A stretch of 64,000 nucleotides of DNA from Lophium mytilinum (Eukaryota; Ascomycota; Dothideomycetes; Mytilinidiales; Mytilinidiaceae): positions 2,004,983 through 2,068,982 of the forward strand of contig MU004188.1 of the NCBI GenBank assembly GCA_010093605.1, in the 5' to 3' direction. A model generated the notes under the pieces. That model saw only the letters and a list, made by a program, of their open reading frames with translations, was not told the origin of the DNA and did not search any database. Both the position numbers and the translations under genes were made by a program. The stretch's first letter is position 1. The number at the start of each line of letters is the position of its first letter. This document shows positions 56,983-64,000 of this stretch, piece by piece.

Positions 56983-57837
56983 ATGCCACCCTTTGGTATC
57001 CTGCTTCCACGACTCCTGTTCCGAACCCTCCGCATACCTCGACCATCCTACGCCCTCCACCACAACCTCCCTACTCGACCTTTCTGTCTCTCCCACAAGC
57101 TTGCAAACCCGCCACCAACGATCCTCAACTCTGAAGCTGTGGTCGACGTCGAGGGCTATGCACGATATGAGTTTCCAGAAATATATGACGACAGGGAAGT
57201 CTGGTTATTCGAAAACAAAACAAAATTGCGACGACCAAAACTGCTCAAAGCTCTCACGATATCGCAACTTTTGACAACACCTATACACCATGGAGTATAT
57301 ATAAACCCGCGGAACGATTGGTGCGAGCGTCTGAAGCTGCTCAACCCCAACAGAGTAAAAATCGAGTATGAGATTTTACCTCTCGTAGCAAAACCTTTAG
57401 ACACGATGCCGGGTAGAATTTTGCGGATGATTAATTTCAAGGTTGAGGATAGGCCGAGAGATCATGCTAAGAGGATGCATCGCATGTACAGCTTTCTGCA
57501 AGATGGACAGCATTGCGTGGTTATCGTTCAGATGCCGACGAAAAAGTTGAATTGGGGCCCAGGCCCGGCGTTCGACTGGGTCATTGTTAATACTCCACAT
57601 TTGAGGCCGGAGGTTATGATCAAGTCGATGCCGGAAGGAACAACCATGGCGATGGGTCCTTACGCAGGCTATGGCGAGATTGTGTGGGTTTTCGGGCGAG
57701 GCGAGAAGCTGAACACTAAGCAGACGCGAAGGCTACATGAAAAGCTGCTGAGAAACGTACGCAAAGGTAAAGCTCGTTCAGAGGTGGAAAGTGTAGAAGA
57801 ACGCGTGAAGAATCTCAGCTCCGGTTTCTATCGCTAG
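56983..57837 (+). CDS. Putative mitochondrial IF3-like protein
   Basis: A single exon of 284 residues if started at ATG 56983, which gives an arginine-rich, acid-free N-terminus (MPPFGILLPRLLFRTLRIPR) typical of a mitochondrial presequence. The ATG at 56842 would add 47 unconvincing residues. The stretch MINFKVEDRPRDHAKRMHRM followed by YSFLQDGQHCVVIVQMPTKK resembles the C-domain of bacterial/mitochondrial initiation factor 3 (helix, FL-x-DG-x-x-V-x-V). The N-domain strand-helix region (ISQLLTTPIHHGVYINPRND) is weaker. The IF3 call is an inference; a divergent mitochondrial ribosome-associated protein is the alternative. Confidence 0.6.
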   Translation: MPPFGILLPRLLFRTLRIPRPSYALHHNLPTRPFCLSHKLANPPPTILNSEAVVDVEGYARYEFPEIYDDREVWLFENKTKLRRPKLLKALTISQLLTTPIHHGVYINPRNDWCERLKLLNPNRVKIEYEILPLVAKPLDTMPGRILRMINFKVEDRPRDHAKRMHRMYSFLQDGQHCVVIVQMPTKKLNWGPGPAFDWVIVNTPHLRPEVMIKSMPEGTTMAMGPYAGYGEIVWVFGRGEKLNTKQTRRLHEKLLRNVRKGKARSEVESVEERVKNLSSGFYR

Positions 57838-58498
57838 GTGCTCGTAGGGGGTTATAGTCACGTTTAATTGCATCGTATCGAGGCCGACAACTATCGCCCG
57901 AAGAAACATACACACTTTACTCACGGACGGTCTCCCCAATCTGCATATCTCGGGTAGCAAGGTTTTCAACTTGCTATGGTGTATTTCATCTGTCTTACAT
58001 ACATATGTTCGATTTTACCGCAGGGTCGGCCCTAGTAATTGGTTATACGAATGGCGGTTAGTCCGATTACCAATGTCCTTCGGGCACGGGCCTCCGGGCG
58101 AACAGCCTCTGCAGCGACTTGGCTCCAAGAGGCACAGGTACCTGCCTAACTCTCATTCGTATAAGAAAGATGGCACGGTGTATAGCTTCATAATCAGTGC
58201 GAAGGAAGTTTTATAACCGGACGAAAGCTTCGACTACGAGTGAGCGACCCAATTGGTCCGCTTACCAGATATGAGCAGAGACTACTAGATCGATCAATGA
58301 AAGCATTATCAACCATCATCGTTTCTAAGCAAATGCGCAATGGCGGTACGTAAGTAGGTATGTTCAAAGTGGTCGGTAATGCAAATTTCTCAATGTGATA
58401 TAAAACCTTAGTCTCTTGCCTTGAGCATATCCAACACACGAACACGTCTCCCCATCTTTTCTATTTCTTCAACATAAAGCCCTCTCGTTGCCCCCAAT
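57838..58498. other. Intergenic with promoter of propeller paralogue
   Basis: No gene is supported. TATAAAA at 58399-58405 lies 100 bp upstream of the next ATG. Confidence 0.6.
58399..58405 (+). promoter_or_regulatory. TATA box of propeller paralogue
   Basis: TATAAAA is 100 bp upstream of the ATG at 58499, matching the spacing at 10073 upstream of the paralogue. Confidence 0.5.
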
Positions 58499-59536
58499 AT
58501 GCGGTCACCCAGCTACCTCCTCTCGCTCTTCTCCCTCCGTGCTATTACTCTGACACTCGCCCACAACTCTTCGAACCCCCTCCTAGACACAGGCGCCAAC
58601 CTAACCTTCGCCCTTCCAACCCACCCCGTCTACACCTTCCCCGTCGGAACATGGATCGAGAACCTCGCGGTACGCGCCAACGGGAAAATCCTCGCCACCG
58701 ACGACTCGCTCCCGCGCGTGTACCAAATCGACCCTTTATCCCCTCACACTCCCGCGATCCTCCTCCACGAGTTCACAGACACCGCTTCTATCCTCGGCAT
58801 TGTCGAAACCATCCCGGACGTCTTCTACGTCTGCACCGCCAACTACTCCTCCGCCAAATTAGAAGGCTACGGGCAGGCGTACATCTACAAACTCGACATG
58901 CGGCCTTTCTCACCTTCTATCCCCAGCTCTGCCGCAGTGTCGAAGGTCGCAACGCTCTCTGAAGCAAAAGCGTTGGATGGCCTCGCGTGGCTAGAACCTC
59001 GTGACCGCAAGGGGGAAGGCCTCCTTCTTGTCAGCGACTTCCTCGCCGGCGTCGTCTGGAGCGTCGACATCGCTACCGGCGCCGTCGCGATGCCGATCAA
59101 CAGCACCTACACGCGTTCCACGGGATTCGGGGTCAATGGGCTCAAGATCCGGGACCAGGAGCTCTATTTCACGAACACGCAGCAGCAGATCCTCGTCAAA
59201 GTCGCGGTTAATTCGAAAGGGGAGGTAGTAGGGAACTATACCGTGCTCGCGCAGGGCGGGTTTGGGCCGGACGATTTTGCGTTGGATGCGGAAGGGGATG
59301 CGTACGTGACTAGTTTCGAGGTGGGGCGGAATGGGGTTGTGTTTGTGCCTAGGGAGGGCGGGGAGGCGGTGTATATTGCTGGCATGGCGGGGCCGACGGC
59401 GGCGGCGTTTGGGAGGGGAGAGGGGGAGGGCTGGTTGTTTGTTAGTACGAGTGGCGGGGATTATGATTATTTGACGGGGGAGGAGGTGACGGTTGCCGGA
59501 GGGATTGTGAAGGTGCAGGTGGGGAGGGAAGGGTAA
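58499..59536 (+). CDS. Secreted six-bladed beta-propeller protein, paralogue
   Basis: A single exon of 345 residues with a signal peptide (YLLSLFSLRAITLTLAHNSS). It shares with the protein at 10177 the opening motif TWIENLAVRANGKILAT, the blade strand IVETIPDVFYVCTANYS, FGVNGLKIRDQELYFTN and the late GPDDFALDAEGDAYVTSF. The same fold and family apply (SMP-30-like propellers, some of which are hetero-Diels-Alderases). Several N-glycosylation sites (NSS, NLT, NYS, NST, NYT) support secretion. Overall identity to the paralogue is modest by eye, so the duplication is old. The reading frame turns sharply G-rich after about 59290. Confidence 0.85.
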   Translation: MRSPSYLLSLFSLRAITLTLAHNSSNPLLDTGANLTFALPTHPVYTFPVGTWIENLAVRANGKILATDDSLPRVYQIDPLSPHTPAILLHEFTDTASILGIVETIPDVFYVCTANYSSAKLEGYGQAYIYKLDMRPFSPSIPSSAAVSKVATLSEAKALDGLAWLEPRDRKGEGLLLVSDFLAGVVWSVDIATGAVAMPINSTYTRSTGFGVNGLKIRDQELYFTNTQQQILVKVAVNSKGEVVGNYTVLAQGGFGPDDFALDAEGDAYVTSFEVGRNGVVFVPREGGEAVYIAGMAGPTAAAFGRGEGEGWLFVSTSGGDYDYLTGEEVTVAGGIVKVQVGREG

Positions 59537-59958
59537 GGGTTCATGAAATATTGATGGCGTGGTTGGGAAGGATGGCAAGGGCTGAGGGAAGAGATTGGAG
59601 GGTTGGGAATAGGAGGCTGCGGTATGAGGGGATTTGGTTGAAGTATGCAGACAGCAACGGTTCAAGCAGATTGATATCGGGTCGGCCTTTGGTCTCCCGT
59701 TTTATATGCCTATTAGCAGCTTACATACTTACCCTGCGAAGGCATGACGGTGTATGAAAGTAGTAGTCAAAGTCACATCGGCCTTTGATCACGGAACTCA
59801 GTTGCCGACCGGCCCGGGCATATCGCTGTAGCAAGAAAAGATTTTCCTACTTCCACGTTGGTGCGGGGAAAACGGGCGCTAAAACACTGCACGCTTATGC
59901 ATAATGTGATAAAGACATACGCCGCATACTGAGATGGATTATGCATGTACAGTCGGTG
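59537..59958. other. Intergenic, no gene seen
   Basis: The 3' side of the propeller gene up to the left end of the transposon. Confidence 0.55.
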
Positions 59959-61297
59959 GACTTAAGTCTAATCCGAGTACCCCGCATCACCCCGCACGGC
60001 CACAAAAATTAAGGTGCATTACTTTAATAGTATAACACAGCTATAAGGCCTAGTAATATAATTCCTTAGTATTTTAATAGCTATATACTAATACTTAGTT
60101 TACTAGCCCTTAGATTATCTAAGAGCTTCTACCCGGTTTAGTATACTCTAAATAAGTAATAAAATTAGTAAATTAGGCAGCGCTAGCTATACCTTCTTAA
60201 TAGCTACCTAGAGCGCTTTCTAATTAGCTTCTACTTAGCCTATTATTACTAATTCTAAATATAGCTTATAAACTATCTTTTTAAGCGCCTACTATATATA
60301 CTTAATAAAGTTAAGGTCTAGTAAATAGAGGGGCTATTCTATAGTCTAAATTCTATAAGATTCTAAAAACTTATAGATTTATTTAGAGTTATAAATAGGG
60401 GTATTATTATATATAAATATCTTCTCTAGCTAGTATTATTTTAAAAGGCTATTCTCTAATATTTTAGTATAGCTTCTACTTAAATAGCCTATTTTTTTAG
60501 CCTTCTAATTCTATTCTATAATAATTAATAGTAACTAGCTAGTATAGCTATCTAGTATTACCTAAATAGCTATCTATACTATCTATAATATTCTATTAAA
60601 CTTCTCTTTCTCTATAATTATCTCTAGATAGTATTTCTTATAAGAATAGTAGAAGTACTACTTTATCTACTATCTAGAGCCTCTCTATATAGAGTACTTA
60701 TCTATAAACTTAATAGTTATATCTTTCTAGTTAAAATTCTTATAATTCTAAATAAATTAGTAGTAAATTATAGTATACTTAGGCTTTAGTAATAGCTTTT
60801 TAGTATACCTATACTTATATAGGCTATTTTCTCTAAAATAGCATTAGATAGTCTTCTTAGAAATAGGGTACTTCTAATTTAGGTAGGTATTTAGGTCTAC
60901 CTTTTTAATAATCTAGAAATACTTTAATTTTAGAGCTTTTCTTATAATTTAAATAATATCCCGCTTCTTATAATATATAAGAACCTCTAGGGGCCTAGAG
61001 TATAGTAAGAAATCTATAGTATTATATTCTTTAAACTAGTTAATTATAGTATAGATTATACGCATATTATAGCTAAATTTAGCCGCTAAATTCTTATTAG
61101 AAATATACTTTTAGTACTTAGTAATAATAGCTATATACTATTAAAATAAAAGCTTACTATTTTCTTTTATATTTCTATTAATTAGAGTTCTAAAAGAGCG
61201 TGTTATTATAGTATAGTATAGAGGTAATAGGGACGTGTTTCTAACGTAATGTAATTTTAGTAGGGTGCGTATAGTTTATTAGATAAGACTTAAGTCT
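59959..61297 (-). mobile_element. RIP-degraded Tc1/mariner-like transposon
   Basis: The 1.34-kb block is extremely AT-rich and bounded by inverted ends: GACTTAAGTCTAATC on the left against GACTTAAGTCTTATC read inward on the right, with matching runs further in (GCATCACCC/ACGCACCC, AAAATTA/AAAATTAC). On the minus strand near 60300-60370 a frame riddled with stops still shows the order of the DDE-transposase motif SPDLNPIE (as LFTRP*L-like remnants after an EW/PP-like start). The element is dead, with TAA/TAG codons throughout from C-to-T changes on both strands. Confidence 0.7.
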
Positions 61298-61812
61298 AAG
61301 TACTATAATTAATAGAGTAGAATTAGTTTATAAAGAATTAGAACCTGCTTTCTAAAGATAAGGTCGGCGCTGTTACTAAAATCTATATTTATAATGAGGC
61401 GAGAGAAGGAGGCGAAATTAATAAAGACATTTTAAGGTTATCTTAAGCTCATATGAAAATGTTGAGGTTGAACATCGGGATCTGATCGGGACGATCTTGC
61501 CAAGTCGGATCGGCTCAAGATGTGCCGCGGCCTTCCTCCACCACCCCAGCCATCCCTCTTCCATCCCAACACGCTTACGCCTCCAGCCTCCGTGCCGCAT
61601 CAAGCATTGATGATCGTGTGGGGTGCTTCGTACCTGACACCGCCCCTCGTTATTGCACGCGTCTCCGCACAAGTCATCCGCTCTCTCCGCCCTCTAGACT
61701 TTAGCATTGCTACTGTGCCATGCCGCGGGCTTCCTGACAATAGTCATTGCATCATTATTCCCCTCATCTGTACTCCATACTAGCATGGACCCCGCTCAGA
61801 ACTCGCATCATC
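61298..61812. other. Intergenic, promoter of GH2 gene
   Basis: From the right end of the transposon to the GH2 start. No gene is supported; C-rich short frames here do not resemble any family. Confidence 0.55.
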
Positions 61813-64000
61813 ATGGGTCGTCGAATACATGTAGGAGGGCTTGTGGCTCTCGTTATATCATCGCTCCTCTTTCTCTTTCTCTTTCTCACGAGTGATGCGT
61901 CATTTGCTTCAACAACTACAGCAGTTATGAGACCACGTAGTACCCAAGCTTTCCTAGCGGCGTCGATTGTAGCTGCAGGAAACTGCCATGACACATACTG
62001 CCAACAGAGCCTTAACCTCAGTACTGTTTCTTGGACGGTCTCGAACCCAAATAGAAGTATCTCGGTTCCAGGGAAATTCCCATCGCAAGCTCATATCGAC
62101 CTTTACGCGGCAGGAGTGATTCCATGGCCTCTCTACGGCCTCAATGATTTCGATCTCCGATGGGTCGTTTATTCGAATTGGACATACACCTCGGAGCCAT
62201 TGAAGGAACTGTGCGTAGCGCTTGTATCGAATGCTCCCTGGTGCAATACTAATCGATCTCATAGCAAGCATGACGCCGACTCGACATGGCTACTTTTCAA
62301 CGGTCTGGACACATTCACAAGTATTGAGTTTTGCGGTAAACATGTCGCGGCTACTAACAACCAATTCCGACAATACTACTTCGATGTCACGAGCATCTTG
62401 AAGGAGTGCAAAAGCGACCCTATTCTCAGCATCAACTTTGGTAGTGCCCCTAACATTGCAGATGCAATTGCCGCGGAGCCAGGGCAAGAAAGTGAGTCTC
62501 TTCACATGATACCTTTAGACCAGGACTAACGATGCTATCACAGCATGGCCATTGTGAGTTTTCTTTCTCATTGCGAATACCCCAGCCCAAATCGCTAACA
62601 GGAGCAGTGGCGTTGAGATTAACTACGAGTTTCTGAACCGACAGTTCATACGAAAAGAGCAGAGCGATTTTGGTTGGGATTGGGGCCCTGCTTTTGCTCC
62701 AGCGGGACCTTGGCTGCCCGGATCTATCATTCAACTCAGCCCCTCGGAATTCTATATTCGAAATTCTCTCGTAGACATTTATCGCGAGGGTCAGCTCAAC
62801 CTGCTGCCACCGGATCAGTCTCGCGATTGGGTCGTGAAAACGAGTATGGATGTTATCGGGAAACTTCCTTCGGACGCTTCGTTGACGTACAGTCTCCAAG
62901 ATGCTAGCGGCAAGACTGTCAGCGAGGGAAAATTCCAGAACGTTACGTCCGATAGCAGCACGGTTACCGGAAGCGTGGTTATTCCAGCGAAATCGGTCGA
63001 TCTTTGGTGGCCTGTGGGAATGGGTTCACAGACGTTGTACAACATTACGATTGCAGTTGAGAGCGATGGTAAGACTGTTAACGAAGTTACCAAGCGCATT
63101 GGCTTCCGAACCATCGTCTCGAACCAGGGACCTATCACTCAAGACCAGCTCGATATGGGCATTGCACCAGGAAACAACTGGCATTTTGAGATCAATGGGC
63201 ATGAATTCTATGCCAAGGGCTCAAGTACATTCTCTCGCCGCATCATAAATACTAGATCTCTGCTGACTACCGCAGACTTCATTCCTCCGGACGTTTTCTG
63301 GGCGAACGTTACTGAAGCGCGGATGAAAGCATTGTTTGATTCTGTCGTCATCGGTAACCAGAACATGCTCCGCGTATGGTCATCTGGAGCTTACTCACCC
63401 GACTTCATGTACGACCTTGCGGATGGTAGGGTCATCTCTGGGATTCATTCTGCTATCTGCTGACTTTAACCAGAGATGGGAATCTTGCTATGGAGCGAGT
63501 TCGAGTTCGGGGACGCCCTTTATCCAGTGAATAAAGAGTTCTTGGACAACGTGAAGGATGAAGTGTATTACCAAGTCCGACGGATCAATCACCATCGTGC
63601 GTCACCCGCTCCTGCCGCTTGAATATAGATCACTGATTCGTCCAGCTTCCCTCGCCTACTGGGCCGGCGGCAACGAACTCGAGAACTTGGAGTTGTATCT
63701 CGTCGAAAATGCCGCCCCAGATGAGCTAGATCGCTACACGGCCGAATACGAGACTCTGTTCCTTGACACTATTGTGCCCATCCTTTTCGGCAATTCGAGG
63801 AGTATTTCGTACTCTCCCAGCAGCACAAGCAATGGATACCTCGAACTGGATTTTTCCCTGCCTCAGCCGATTACCGAAAGATACAACAATAAAACCACTG
63901 GTTCAATATATGGCGAAACAGGTTAGTAATTTGCGGCTTCCTTGTCTTGACTTGCGACTAACATGAGTCTCCAGACCACTACGATTACGACTCCACAGTA
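61813..64000 (+). CDS. GH2 beta-mannosidase, 5' part (3' end outside window)
   Basis: Exons join in frame: 61813-62491, 62544-62553 (10 nt), 62608-63425, 63474-63596, 63646-63921 and 63975 to beyond the window. The N-terminus has a signal anchor ([20 protein letters not shown]). The sugar-binding and jelly-roll motif [18 protein letters not shown], the signature [20 protein letters not shown] with WGPAF, and the acid/base motif [10 protein letters not shown] (Glu) place it in glycoside hydrolase family 2, beta-mannosidase type. These remove terminal beta-1,4-mannose from mannan and N-glycan fragments, usually outside the cell or in vacuoles. The nucleophile Glu lies beyond the window. ATG 61813 is preferred over 61747, which would put polar residues before the anchor. 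Confidence 0.92.

Noticed and set aside
1-64000. CRISPR arrays, LTR retroelements, viral genes
   Set aside because: No regularly spaced repeats, no paired long direct repeats with reverse-transcriptase or capsid-like frames were seen.

Overview
This window looks like chromosomal DNA of a filamentous ascomycete (Pezizomycotina). Genes are interrupted by short introns, mostly 45-110 nt, with GTRNGT donors and CTAAC/CTGAC-like branch sites. There is a heterokaryon-incompatibility (HET) domain gene, a Zn2Cys6 regulator, several fungus-specific families, and repeats carrying C-to-T damage typical of repeat-induced point mutation (RIP). The order and species cannot be fixed from the sequence. All exon joins below were read by eye from splice signals and reading frame.

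Left part (1-16.7 kb): a SAP-domain gene cut by the window edge and carrying an in-frame TAG; a 3-hydroxyisobutyrate-dehydrogenase-like oxidoreductase; an NTF2/SnoaL-like hypothetical; a large membrane protein with a cysteine-rich ectodomain, also with an in-frame TAG; a FAD-dependent oxidoreductase; a secreted six-bladed propeller protein; a family X DNA polymerase; and a CAP59/CMT1-like mannosyltransferase.

Central island (17.8-29.5 kb): three non-self-recognition or cell-death type genes lie side by side. They are a 281-residue protein that I propose as a fungal gasdermin candidate (17829-19055, minus), an 888-residue protein with an N-terminal helical/DUF7580-like half and a complete subtilisin-like protease (19884-22978, minus), and, divergent from it across a 200-bp promoter, a giant protein of about 1,896 residues joining a helical region, C2H2-like fingers, a protein kinase and a HET domain (23179-29482, plus). 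The first two resemble the known HET-Q1 gasdermin / HET-Q2 subtilisin pair of Podospora. Copies of one small inverted-repeat (MITE-like) family lie around and inside this island (14.7-15.07, 17.3-17.8, 19.6-19.8, 29.5-30.0, 31.4-31.85 kb), and I saw none elsewhere in the window.

Next (30-39.6 kb) come a Zn2Cys6 transcription factor with two MITE copies in one intron, a divergent 14-TM-type MFS transporter sharing its promoter region, a 680-bp element with inverted repeats of about 75 bp, and an SRPK-like kinase. The right part (40.5-64 kb) is mostly conserved cellular genes: SmF, an Rtp1/Tango6-like HEAT protein, coactosin, a GNAT acetyltransferase, a syntaxin-8-like SNARE, a RING/TRAF-type E3, a small membrane protein, a possible mitochondrial IF3-like protein, a second propeller paralogue and the 5' part of a GH2 beta-mannosidase. 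Between them lie two tandem RIP-damaged MITE copies (49.57-50.45 kb) and a RIP-eroded Tc1/mariner transposon (59.96-61.3 kb).

Two compositional classes of gene are visible. Most conserved genes swing from C-rich at the 5' end to G-rich at the 3' end of the coding strand. The island genes, the cysteine-rich membrane protein and the polymerase do not.
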